Shown: positions 8,830-16,655 of the stretch, piece by piece | Layout of the letters: the number at the start of each line of letters is the position of its first letter | Position numbering within the stretch: the stretch's first letter is position 1 | Assembly: GCA_964397565.1 (NCBI GenBank) | Contig: CAYNJC010000023.1 | Coordinates: 4,438-68,437, forward strand | Length of the DNA stretch: 64,000 nucleotides | Direction of reading: 5' to 3' | DNA from: JAPLST01 sp964397565 | Lineage (GTDB): Bacteria; Auribacterota; UBA3054; JAPLST01 | Notes under the pieces: model-generated | The model's database searches: none | What the model was told of the DNA's origin: nothing | The model's input: the letters and a program-made list of their open reading frames with translations, nothing else | Position numbers and translations under genes: made by a program

Positions 8830-9606
8830 CTAGCTTTTTTCGGGGTGGTCACCGGGCGGCGCGGGACGGCGGTACAACAGCCGCAGCAACACTAACCCGC
8901 CAACCAGGTGCAGGAAGCGCAGCGTGTCACGCGCGGGATGGATGTGGCTGGTGTGATGGGCGGCATAGATCGAGTGGATGGGGATTTCGGTTATGGTCAT
9001 GCCGTGCCGCGCGGCCTTCAGTAGAATTTCCGATTCGACCTCGAAGTTGTCCTTGACCGGCGTGATCGTGTCAATCACGCGTTTTGACAGCAGGCGGTAG
9101 CCGCTCTGCGTGTCCGACAGGCGTGTGCCGCACAACCATGAAAGCAGCCGCGACATGGTGCGATTGGTGGCGCGCCGCAGCCACGGCATGCCCTCCGGAT
9201 TGGCCATGCGCGAGCCGACCACGATATCTGCGTTCTGGCGTCTGGCCGCGTCCACAAAGCGGCCAATGTCGGCGGGATCATGCTGGCCATCGGCATCCAG
9301 CAACACGGCGTACGCGAACTCCGCGGCACGCAGGCACCCGAAGGCCGAGCGAATCGCCGCGCCTTTGCCGCGATTGCTGGTGTGCACAATGAGTTCGGCG
9401 CCGGTGCGCCGGGCGCGCGTGCCGGTTTCATCGGTCGAACCGTCATCCACGACGATGCAGCGCGCGACTTTGCGGCGCGCGCGATAGACCACCTCGTGCA
9501 CCGTCTCGGCGGCATTGTAGGCCGGAATAATCGCGACGACGTCGTCATATTGGCCGCGGCGGCGCGAGCGTTGCGCGCGCTGTTCGGGATCGAGAAACAT
9601 TACCAT
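8830..9606 (-). CDS. GT2 family glycosyltransferase (dolichol-phosphate mannosyltransferase-like)
   Basis: Cytoplasmic GT-A glycosyltransferase. It shows VVAIIPAYNAAETV near 22-35, the nucleotide-binding VVDDGSTDE near 52-60, SNRGKGAAIRSAFG near 77-90 and the metal-binding DADGQHDP near 103-110, all characteristic of the DPM1/UDP-glucose:polyprenyl-phosphate group. QSGYRLLS near 168 is also typical. There are no membrane helices at the C-terminus beyond one weak hydrophobic stretch (LVGGLVLLRLL). The acceptor is probably a polyprenyl phosphate, but the sugar cannot be read from sequence. It starts 12 bp after the lipoyl-domain gene and lies 97 bp before purC. Confidence 0.85.
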   Translation of the reverse strand: MVMFLDPEQRAQRSRRRGQYDDVVAIIPAYNAAETVHEVVYRARRKVARCIVVDDGSTDETGTRARRTGAELIVHTSNRGKGAAIRSAFGCLRAAEFAYAVLLDADGQHDPADIGRFVDAARRQNADIVVGSRMANPEGMPWLRRATNRTMSRLLSWLCGTRLSDTQSGYRLLSKRVIDTITPVKDNFEVESEILLKAARHGMTITEIPIHSIYAAHHTSHIHPARDTLRFLHLVGGLVLLRLLYRRPAPPGDHPEKS

Positions 9607-9618
9607 AGCATCTGCATC

Positions 9619-9864
9619 CTAGCCAAGCGGGGTGACAGTAAGCATGACGGAGTCAGGCCGCAGGCGCGCATCCACTGCTTGCGCGAGACGCGCGATCGTG
9701 GCGCCGACCGGCGTGGGAATGGTGATGATGGCCTTGTCAGTTACGACGTCCACCAAATCGGCATCGGTCGCAACCGCCTGGCCTTCGTGCACGTGCCACT
9801 GCACCAGGACGGCCTCGTCCAATTCCGGCGCCAGTTCGGCCAGCGTGTACGTGCGCCCGCTCAC
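9619..9864 (-). CDS. stand-alone lipoyl-domain protein (81 aa)
   Basis: A single biotinyl/lipoyl carrier domain. The sequence has the acidic N-terminal strand LAELAPELDEAVLVQWHVHE, then EGQAV, then the lipoylation hairpin DVVTDKAIITIPTP with the target Lys in DKA, as in E2 subunits of 2-oxoacid dehydrogenases. It is far too short to be an E2 itself: no E1-binding or catalytic domain follows, and the stop (TAG) is followed by the glycosyltransferase. The start is GTG at 9862-9864, overlapping the hisG stop in GTGA, so it is coupled to hisG. The carried reaction is unknown; it may serve an E2 or a glycine-cleavage-like system encoded elsewhere. Confidence 0.8.
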   Translation of the reverse strand: MSGRTYTLAELAPELDEAVLVQWHVHEGQAVATDADLVDVVTDKAIITIPTPVGATIARLAQAVDARLRPDSVMLTVTPLG

Positions 9865-10748
9865 GGAATCACTTTGTTCAACGGGTACTCGATGATATCG
9901 CAGGCGCCGGCCTGTTTCAAGCGCGGCATCAACTCGCGCACGGTTTTTTCGTCCACGACGACCTCGATCGCAAACCAATCTTTGTCTTTCAAATGCGAAA
10001 TGGTCGGCTGCTTCAAACTTGGCAAAATGGCCGTCACCGCGTCCAGCGCGCACGCCGCTACATTTAACTTGATGCCAACCTTCTTGCGCGCCAGCAGCGC
10101 GCCTTGCAGCAGCATCGCCAGATGTTCCATTTTGGTGCGTTTGGCGGCATTCTTCCAGGCCGTGTGATTGGCGATGAAGCGGGTGGTCGACTCGGTTAAG
10201 GTCGCGATGATACGCAGGCGGTTGGCGCGCAGCGAGCTGCCGGTCTCGGTCAATTCGACAATCGCGTCCACCAGGCCCGGACATTTCACTTCGGTCGCAC
10301 CCCACGAGAACTCGACGTGGGCCTGAATGCCTTTTTGTTCGAGAAAGCGGCGGGTCATGTTGACGGCCTCGGTCGCAATGGTCTTGCCCTGCAAGTCTTC
10401 GGGCTTCTGAAACGGCGCGTCTTCATGCACGGCCAGAACCCAGCGGACCGGATTGGTCGTGGCTTTCGAATACTCGAGTTCGCAGATTTCATGGACATCC
10501 GAGCCGTTCTCGAGAATCCAGTCTTTGCCGGTCAAGCCACAATCCAAATTGCCCTGCTCGACATAGCGCGCCATTTCCTGCGGGCGCAATAGAATCAAAC
10601 TCAGTTCCGGATCATCAATGCCGGGATAGTACGAGCGGCGCGACGGGCTGATGACATAGCCCGCCTTGGCGAATAAATCGTAGGTGGCTTGTTCAAGACT
10701 GCCTTTCGGCAGGCCGAGTACCAGTTTCTTTGGTGGATCGTTTGTCAT
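9861..10748 (-). CDS. hisG: ATP phosphoribosyltransferase, long form
   Basis: First enzyme of histidine synthesis, joining ATP and PRPP. The 295-residue length with a C-terminal ACT-like regulatory domain (about 215-295) marks the long HisG form that needs no HisZ. Motifs are LVLGLPKGSLEQ at the front, DCGLTGKDWI near 70-79 and the PRPP loop ELTETGSSLRANRLRII near 165-181. No other his gene is in the window, so the pathway is not clustered here. It is the leading gene of a tight set: its stop overlaps the start of the lipoyl-domain gene. Confidence 0.95.
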   Translation of the reverse strand: MTNDPPKKLVLGLPKGSLEQATYDLFAKAGYVISPSRRSYYPGIDDPELSLILLRPQEMARYVEQGNLDCGLTGKDWILENGSDVHEICELEYSKATTNPVRWVLAVHEDAPFQKPEDLQGKTIATEAVNMTRRFLEQKGIQAHVEFSWGATEVKCPGLVDAIVELTETGSSLRANRLRIIATLTESTTRFIANHTAWKNAAKRTKMEHLAMLLQGALLARKKVGIKLNVAACALDAVTAILPSLKQPTISHLKDKDWFAIEVVVDEKTVRELMPRLKQAGACDIIEYPLNKVIP

Positions 10749-10763
10749 GATGTTTGTACGGAT

Positions 10764-11798
10764 CTAAAAAGTGATTATCGCCTTCATGACGCCGTCGCGG
10801 TAGGCCGCCACGGTGTCAAACGCGGCCGGGGTGCGCGCAAAGGGAAAATGATGCGTGACCATCGCGTCCACGTTGATTTGGCACTGGTCAATCAGGTCGA
10901 GCGCGCGCTGGACGCAATCATTTTGGCGGCGCACATTTTGAATGCGGATTTCGCGATGGCGCAACTCGTCAATGCTGAACGAAACGCGCGCCACGTCGGG
11001 AATGCCGACAATCAAGAGCGTGCCACCCGGCTTCAACATCAGCAGCGCTTGGCCGAGCGCGGCCTGGTCACCGCAACATTCAAAGACGGCATCAAGCAGG
11101 GCCGGCTCTTCGTTGGCTACGTCGGCGACAATATCTTGCTGCTGCGGATTGCCCGTCCAGGTTGCGCCGACCGCGCGGGCGATGGCCAGCCGTCCATCCA
11201 GTTTGTCGCTGACATATATCTTCTCGGCGCCGTGCGCTTTGACCGACAGCAAGACACTCATGCCGATCGGCCCGAAACCAAGAATGCCGATGCGCGCGCC
11301 CGGCATCGGCATGGACATGCTCACGGCATAGATGCCGATGGCCAGCGGCTCGGATACCGCCGCCTGGTCAAACGTCAGCGTATCCTTGATGGGATAACAG
11401 CACTGCTCGGGCATGACGATGTATTCGGCCAAGCACCCTTCGGCCTGGCCCGGACAGCCAAGAAAGCGCAACGTGCGGCAGGTGTGCGGGCGCCTGGCAC
11501 GGCATTGATCGCACACGCCACACGGCATGGCTGGATCCACAGCGACGCGGTCGCCCGTTCTCACGCGCGTCACTTTGGCGCCGACCCGCTCGATCACGCC
11601 GGCGCACTCATGGCCGACCGCAAAGGGATACTGCACCACCTGCCGGCCAATCCGCCCGCGGGTGTAATAATGCATGTCGGAGCCGCACACGCCCACGGCG
11701 CACATGCGCACCAGCACATCGCTGTCGTTGGTCAGCGCCGGGTCAGGCACACTCATCATTTGCATCGCGCGGATGCCAGTCAGTTTGATCACTTGCAT
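10764..11798 (-). CDS. zinc-dependent medium-chain alcohol/polyol dehydrogenase
   Basis: NAD(P)-dependent dehydrogenase of the sorbitol/xylitol/threonine-dehydrogenase branch (344 aa from the chosen start). The catalytic zinc ligands are the Cys of VGVCGSDMH (about 37-41) and HE of GHECAGV (near 62), with the structural zinc site CGVCDQC plus HTC near 92-106. The Rossmann turn is ILGFGPIGM near 167-175. ATG at 11796-11798 (MQVIKLTG) is preferred over the longer frame to 11840. It lies 15 bp upstream of hisG. A -10 box TATACT is at 11831-11836. The substrate is probably a sugar alcohol but is not determined. Confidence 0.85.
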   Translation of the reverse strand: MQVIKLTGIRAMQMMSVPDPALTNDSDVLVRMCAVGVCGSDMHYYTRGRIGRQVVQYPFAVGHECAGVIERVGAKVTRVRTGDRVAVDPAMPCGVCDQCRARRPHTCRTLRFLGCPGQAEGCLAEYIVMPEQCCYPIKDTLTFDQAAVSEPLAIGIYAVSMSMPMPGARIGILGFGPIGMSVLLSVKAHGAEKIYVSDKLDGRLAIARAVGATWTGNPQQQDIVADVANEEPALLDAVFECCGDQAALGQALLMLKPGGTLLIVGIPDVARVSFSIDELRHREIRIQNVRRQNDCVQRALDLIDQCQINVDAMVTHHFPFARTPAAFDTVAAYRDGVMKAIITF

Positions 11799-11830
11799 TA
11801 TTTCGCTGGTCAGTACGTTATCAGTGTGAT

Positions 11831-11836
11831 AGTATA
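11831..11836 (-). promoter_or_regulatory. -10 box upstream of the alcohol dehydrogenase
   Basis: The minus strand reads TTTGC-TATACT here, 32 bp before the dehydrogenase ATG, matching the extended -10 (TGC-TATACT) seen at the best promoters of this window. No good -35 hexamer is present 17 bp upstream. Confidence 0.45.
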
Positions 11837-11898
11837 GCAAATTTGCTTTTTTCGTTCATCGCTGCCAGAAAAGTGAACTGCTGCAATTCATATTGCAC

Positions 11899-11926
11899 AA
11901 AATGGTTTTATGGCAAAACCATTTTT
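11899..11926. terminator. A/T-flanked hairpin, possible terminator
   Basis: Perfect 11-bp inverted repeat AAAATGGTTTT / AAAACCATTTT with a 5-nt loop, followed by T residues on the plus strand and ending in TTTTG on the minus strand. It lies between the tRNA/GIY-YIG region and the dehydrogenase and could stop minus-strand transcription from the tRNA side. Confidence 0.5.
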
Positions 11927-12157
11927 CTCTGAATTCTGATGCATGTTGAACAGGAAACATCGAAGGCAGATGTATCTGCACAGAACTCTGCTTGGAGTCC
12001 CGCCGACGGCGGGATCATCATTGGTCATTCGTTGCTGCCCGGAGCCCTGCCAAAGGCGGGATTGGATATTCGCCGTTCGCATGCCCTGAACCCTGAATCC
12101 CGCCTTTGATGGGACTAGGCTGGTGCCTTAGCTCCAAGCAGTCCTGAACCCTGCAGC
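11927..12157. other. non-coding spacer with GC-rich hairpin repeats
   Basis: No credible gene. A perfect hairpin TCCCGCCGACGGCGGGA is at 11998-12014, a variant of the hairpins found inside the tRNA-derived repeats at 12221-12237 and 12399-12415. Nearby CCTGAACCCTG occurs twice (about 12085 and 12143) and GGCGGGATT / AATCCCGCC pieces recur, so the stretch looks built from decayed repeats. Confidence 0.6.
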
Positions 12158-12186
12158 CAAAAAGCACGCCCCGACGGCGGGGCGTG
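12158..12186 (-). terminator. terminator hairpin, copy B of the tRNA-linked array
   Basis: On the minus strand a 9-bp stem CACGCCCCG / CGGGGCGTG with a CCGT loop is followed by GCTTTTT. It copies the terminator of the intact tRNA gene (12672-12697). Confidence 0.8.
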
Positions 12187-12190
12187 ACGT

Positions 12191-12237
12191 TGGTTGCGGG
12201 GCTGGGATTTGAACCCAGGATCCCGCCGCCGGCGGGA
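12191..12237 (-). repeat. initiator-tRNA 3'-half fragment plus hairpin, copy B
   Basis: Positions 12191-12220 match the T-arm, acceptor 3' strand and CCA of the intact tRNA at 12703-12779. Instead of the anticodon-stem 3' side it carries the hairpin TCCCGCC-GGC-GGCGGGA (12221-12237). The next six bases (12238-12243) match the end of the GIY-YIG gene and then run into the assembly gap, so a second GIY-YIG copy is probably missing from the assembly. Confidence 0.8.
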
Positions 12238-12243
12238 TTATGA

Positions 12244-12343
12244 NNNNNNNNNNNNNNNNNNNNNNNNNNNNNNNNNNNNNNNNNNNNNNNNNNNNNNNNN
12301 NNNNNNNNNNNNNNNNNNNNNNNNNNNNNNNNNNNNNNNNNNN
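12244..12343. other. assembly gap (100 N)
   Basis: Exactly 100 N, the usual placeholder for a gap of unknown length. It lies between two copies of the tRNA-derived repeat, which is likely why assembly failed. The true distance may hold one or more further 330-bp repeat units. Confidence 0.95.
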
Positions 12344-12363
12344 ACGCCCCGACGGCGGGGCGT
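12344..12363 (-). terminator. terminator hairpin, copy A of the tRNA-linked array
   Basis: Stem ACGCCCCG / CGGGGCGT with the same four-base loop as the intact tRNA terminator; the T-tract would lie inside the N gap. It sits 334 bp from the equivalent base of the intact copy, giving the repeat period. Confidence 0.75.
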
Positions 12364-12368
12364 GATGT

Positions 12369-12415
12369 TGGTTGCGGGGCTGGGATTTGAACCCAGGATC
12401 CCGCCGCCGGCGGGA
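12369..12415 (-). repeat. initiator-tRNA 3'-half fragment plus hairpin, copy A
   Basis: Positions 12369-12398 are identical to the T-arm/acceptor/CCA part of the tRNA at 12703-12779. The segment is joined to the perfect hairpin at 12399-12415 and then directly to the stop codon of the GIY-YIG gene. The fragment lacks the tRNA 5' half and cannot fold as a tRNA. Confidence 0.85.
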
Positions 12416-12667
12416 TTATGAGCCTGACAAGCTCGCCAAGAGTCGCTTGAATGCCGCGCCACCTTTCCATCGTTTGATCTGCAGTTCGCGTCGGCGCGCG
12501 TTGCCCAAGGTTGGATATGCCTCCGTGTGCACCAAGCGCCAATCACTTGCACGGGCAGTCCATTGCGACACGCCCGCATTGTGTTGCAGCACACGGCGCG
12601 CAACATCATCCGTGACACCGACGTAGTAGCGCCCGGTTGGCGAACATATGATGTAAACGTAGTACAT
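12416..12667 (-). CDS. small GIY-YIG nuclease-superfamily protein (UPF0213/URI type)
   Basis: 83 residues. It begins MYYVYIICSPTGRYYVGVTD, giving the GIY-YIG pair as VYI...YVG at about 4-6 and 15-17, then RRVLQHNAG near 25-33, the family Arg in ARASDWRLVHTE near 39-50 and the ARRRELQIKRWKG helix with the catalytic Glu near 61. Full length for the single-domain family. The ATG is only about 5 nt after the T-tract of the tRNA terminator, so expression would need readthrough. Its last codons, AGCTTGTCAGGCTCATAA, match the D-stem/anticodon-arm 5' side of the adjacent initiator tRNA at 17 of 18 positions, so the gene end is tRNA-derived. The biological role is unknown; homing into the tRNA is one possibility. 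Confidence 0.85.
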   Translation of the reverse strand: MYYVYIICSPTGRYYVGVTDDVARRVLQHNAGVSQWTARASDWRLVHTEAYPTLGNARRRELQIKRWKGGAAFKRLLASLSGS

Positions 12668-12671
12668 GGCA

Positions 12672-12697
12672 GAAAAAACGCCCCGACGGCGGGGCGT
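12672..12697 (-). terminator. rho-independent terminator of the initiator tRNA
   Basis: Minus strand: 8-bp stem ACGCCCCG / CGGGGCGT with a CCGT loop, followed by a T-run. It begins about 6 nt after the encoded CCA of the tRNA. Confidence 0.9.
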
Positions 12698-12702
12698 GAT
12701 GT

Positions 12703-12779
<77 letters not shown>

Positions 12780-12832
12780 ATGGGTATCGAAACAAGCAGT
12801 AGGATTACTATAGCATTTTGTCCAAAAAAAAG

Positions 12833-13098
12833 CTACTGGTCAAATTTGAAGACCAATTCGTTCGAGGCCGCATAGCCGAATTTTTCGCGGGCATACTTCT
12901 CGAGATAGAACGTGTCTTCCTTGAGCAGGCGCAGTTCCTCCTTCAATTGCTGGGTCTGCGCCTGCAATTCCTTGACGCGCTGCTGCAGTCTGCGTTCTTC
13001 ATTCAGGGCCGTCAGGTAACTTGGCCGATTGCGCTCGATTTGCAGCACGACCGCAATCGCCATTGCCGTCAGCACGCAGAGCAACAGCAGATAGCGCA

Positions 13099-13099
<1 letters not shown>
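12833..13099 (-). CDS. FtsB/DivIC-like septum formation protein
   Basis: 88 residues with one N-terminal membrane helix (MRYLLLLCVLTAMAIAVVLQ) then a coiled coil of heptads (RRLQQRVKELQAQTQQLKEE) and the end FYLEKYAREKFGY, the typical FtsB/DivIC layout. The protein would sit in the divisome with FtsL and FtsQ. ATG at 13097-13099 shares a base with the eno stop (TGATG). The eno-ftsB order is conserved in many bacteria. Longer open frame upstream lies inside eno and is ignored. Confidence 0.85.
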
Positions 13100-14385
<1,286 letters not shown>

Positions 14386-14433
14386 AACCGGTCTCCTGAA
14401 TCAGGGTTGAATACTACGCAGTATCAAGAAAGA

Positions 14434-14463
14434 ACTATAACAAAACCGGCGCGGCGTTGTCAA
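14434..14463 (-). promoter_or_regulatory. probable sigma-70 promoter of eno
   Basis: Minus strand TTGACA (14458-14463), 18-bp spacer, TATAGT (14434-14439). It leaves a leader of about 45 nt containing CAGGAG before the enolase ATG. Confidence 0.7.
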
Positions 14464-14534
14464 CTGCAGCGCGGCGGCTGCACGTCAGGAGAAATGTCCT
14501 ACTGGCCATCGCCGCGCCCCATCGGCGGAGGTGT

Positions 14535-15578
14535 CTAGCGCGTCAAGCGCCGGACCGAGTCGCGCGCAATCAATTGCACCGGGCACATCAGATGGGTGGT
14601 GGGCGTGTGTGCGCGTGTGTGTTCCTGCAACATGGTGACTGCCGCGCGGGTCATTTCCGCGATCGGCTGTTCAAAGGTGGTGAGTGCGGGGGTGGTATGT
14701 TGCACGGCCAGGGCATTGTCAAACCCGATCAGGGAGAGGTCGTGCGGGCAGCGGAGGTGCAGTGCATGGCACGCCTGCAGCACGCCCAAGGCGATTTCAT
14801 CACTGGCACAAAAGAGCGCGGTCGGGCGCGGTGTGCGTGCGAGCAACGCGCGTGCGGCGGCATAGCCTTCGCGAATACCGTAGTCGCAATGGGCGAACCA
14901 GCGCGGCCGCAGCCGCACGCCGCAGGCGCGCAGGTGCCGGCGATAGCCGTGCGTGCGATCAATCGCGTTACGCGAATCATGCCGGCCACACAACATGCCC
15001 AGCGCGGTGTGCCCATGCTGGAGAAAGTACGCGGCGGCCTGGCGCCCGGCATCCAGATTGTCGGCGTCAACACAGGCGGCGCCCGGTGGCGCGTCGCTGT
15101 TGAGAAACACGACCGGCGGCGCCGCCGGGGTGGCTGGCAGCACCAAGCGGCAGACGCGCGGCACACCCGCCAGAATCAGGCCGTCAACTGCCAGTTGGCG
15201 CAGCAATTCGTCGGTTGATTTGCCCGCATCATCACGGCCGAGGAAGTGCACTTTGAGATCATAGCCGACGTCGTGCACCGCTGCGACAGTGTGCACAATG
15301 ACGCGCGTGTCATACGCGCTTTCAATGAAATGGGTGGTGGGCGGAAAGACCAGGGCGAACGACTGTGACGAGCCGCCGCCGAGCGCGCGCGCAAATGGAT
15401 TGGGGCGATACTTGCGGGCAGCCGCGACGCGCAGGATACGCGCGCGGGTGTCTGGATTGACCAGGTGCGCCTGCTCACTGTTGAGGGCGCGCGAAACGGT
15501 CGCCGGCGAGACGCGCGCCGCCGCGGCGACATCGCGAATCGAGACGGCCTCTTTCACAGAAGGGATGGTGGCGCTCAT
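14535..15578 (-). CDS. LacI/GalR-family transcriptional regulator
   Basis: 347 residues. The N-terminal helix-turn-helix SIRDVAAAARVSPATVSRAL is at about 13-32 followed by a hinge helix; residues 70-347 form the periplasmic-binding-protein-like effector domain, with DGLILAG, DNLDAGRQAAAYFLQHGH and CASDEIALGVLQA typical of sugar-responsive members. It is divergent from the alpha-glucan operon, and a perfect LacI-type operator lies next to that operon's promoter (15746-15759), so it is very probably its regulator. The effector is likely an isomalto- or malto-oligosaccharide, by context only. Confidence 0.92.
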   Translation of the reverse strand: MSATIPSVKEAVSIRDVAAAARVSPATVSRALNSEQAHLVNPDTRARILRVAAARKYRPNPFARALGGGSSQSFALVFPPTTHFIESAYDTRVIVHTVAAVHDVGYDLKVHFLGRDDAGKSTDELLRQLAVDGLILAGVPRVCRLVLPATPAAPPVVFLNSDAPPGAACVDADNLDAGRQAAAYFLQHGHTALGMLCGRHDSRNAIDRTHGYRRHLRACGVRLRPRWFAHCDYGIREGYAAARALLARTPRPTALFCASDEIALGVLQACHALHLRCPHDLSLIGFDNALAVQHTTPALTTFEQPIAEMTRAAVTMLQEHTRAHTPTTHLMCPVQLIARDSVRRLTR

Positions 15579-15642
15579 CGGAGTACGGTCGTATATCGGG
15601 GTTACCGGCCATTATGGTAGCAAATGCGCGTGTCGAAGTAAA

Positions 15643-15723
15643 GGGGCGCTTGACACAGGGGGGCGCTTGACACAGGGGGGCGCTTGACACAGGGGGGCGC
15701 TTGACACAGGGGGGCGCTTGACA
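15643..15723 (+). repeat. 17-bp tandem repeat carrying five -35 boxes
   Basis: The unit TTGACACAGGGGGGCGC is repeated so that TTGACA starts at 15650, 15667, 15684, 15701 and 15718, exactly 17 bp apart, with identical sequence between. The fifth TTGACA is the functional-looking -35 of the promoter at 15718-15746. The period equals the ideal -35/-10 spacer. Confidence 0.95.
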
Positions 15724-15746
15724 CGCGCCCGAAAGTATGCTATACT
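15718..15746 (+). promoter_or_regulatory. sigma-70 promoter of the alpha-glucan operon
   Basis: TTGACA at 15718-15723, 17-bp spacer, TATACT at 15741-15746, with TGC just before the -10 (extended -10). Transcription should start near 15753, inside the operator palindrome, which fits repression by a LacI-type protein. Confidence 0.88.
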
Positions 15747-15759
15747 GAAACCGGTTTCA
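15746..15759. promoter_or_regulatory. LacI-family operator palindrome
   Basis: Perfect 14-bp palindrome TGAAACCGGTTTCA with the central CG typical of LacI/GalR operators. It overlaps the last base of the -10 box and the predicted transcription start, a position for repression by blocking RNA polymerase. The divergent LacI-family gene ends its 5' side about 170 bp away. Confidence 0.85.
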
Positions 15760-15831
15760 TTGCACAAGTGCCGTTTGCCGCGGCAGTGGAACGCAATGAA
15801 CTCCTTTAACCATCATGTCAGGAGAACAACT

Positions 15832-16572
15832 ATGCAACACCGTCTTTTGTTTCTCGCGCTGTGCTCGGCTGGCGCGCTGCTGGCCGCGACCATCGGCACA
15901 GATTCTGCCGCGAACTATGCCGGCGACGGCTTCACCAACGGCGCCAACCAAGGCACCGGCTTTCAAGCGTGGAACATCTTCACTGAAGGCAGTGGCGGTA
16001 CTTGGATTGGCGACTCCACCTTTGGTTGCGGCGACATCAACACGTCCGGCCAGTCGTTCGGTATGTGGGGCAATGTAGGCGGCGCCAACTATGTCCACTG
16101 CTACCGCCAGTTTGCCGGCGGCGCGCTGGTAGCCGGGCAGAAATTTTCCTGCCGGCTGACAGTCAACTGGCGCAACGGCAACAAAGGCCTCGACATTCTG
16201 GGCAGCGGCAGCGTCATCTTCAACGTCAATATCGGCGGCGATGATTACAACTATCATGTGACGAATGCGCCCAGCACAAGCCTTGGTTGGGTCTGGGGCG
16301 AAAAATCGATCATCGATTGCACCTTCGAACAGAAGGCCGGCAATGTGCTCGGCGTAGCGCTCACGCGCACCAGCGGCGGCACCACCAACGAGTTTACGAG
16401 CGATTTTTCCATGCCCAATCCCGCGGACGAACTCCAGTGGTACTGCGGCGCCACGGATGCCGGTTCGGATAACAATAACTTCTACGCCAATAGTCTGGTG
16501 ATCATGCCGGAGCCAGCCGCGTTGCTGGCATTGGCACTGTGCGCGAGTCTGGTCGTCCGCGCGCGCCGTTAA
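15832..16572 (+). CDS. secreted PEP-CTERM protein, first gene of the glucan operon
   Basis: 246 residues. Signal peptide at 1-18 (MQHRLLFLALCSAGALLA). The body is rich in Gly/Asn/Thr and aromatic residues with no domain I can name; predicted beta-rich, perhaps a carbohydrate-binding fold. The C-terminus MPEPAALLALALCASLVVRA plus RR is a PEP-CTERM sorting tail (PEP motif, membrane helix, basic end). ATG at 15832 follows AGGAG at a good distance; the frame is open further upstream but that lies in the promoter. As first gene under the strong promoter it is probably the most abundant product. A glycan-binding role is inference. Confidence 0.8.
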   Translation: MQHRLLFLALCSAGALLAATIGTDSAANYAGDGFTNGANQGTGFQAWNIFTEGSGGTWIGDSTFGCGDINTSGQSFGMWGNVGGANYVHCYRQFAGGALVAGQKFSCRLTVNWRNGNKGLDILGSGSVIFNVNIGGDDYNYHVTNAPSTSLGWVWGEKSIIDCTFEQKAGNVLGVALTRTSGGTTNEFTSDFSMPNPADELQWYCGATDAGSDNNNFYANSLVIMPEPAALLALALCASLVVRARR

Positions 16573-16598
16573 GCACCTGATCTGCGTGTGAATCGTGA

Positions 16599-16625
16599 CG
16601 GCGGCAGCGCACTTGGCTGCCGCCG
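16599..16625 (+). promoter_or_regulatory. strong intergenic hairpin in the glucan operon
   Basis: 10-bp perfect stem CGGCGGCAGC / GCTGCCGCCG with a 7-nt loop between the first gene and the GH66 gene, without a T-run. It may protect the 3' end of the first gene's mRNA or lower downstream expression, as hairpins do in other sugar operons. Confidence 0.6.
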
Positions 16626-16655
16626 CACGGTCACCTCACCTTGGACATTTGCCGC

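Noticed and set aside
12018..12542. Open frames through the tRNA-derived repeats and the N gap.
   Set aside because: They translate tRNA 3' halves (GSNPSPAT-type peptide) and unknown bases; they do not represent proteins.
15643..15740. Tandem 17-bp repeats as a possible CRISPR.
   Set aside because: There are no spacers between repeats, the unit is too short and no cas gene is present.
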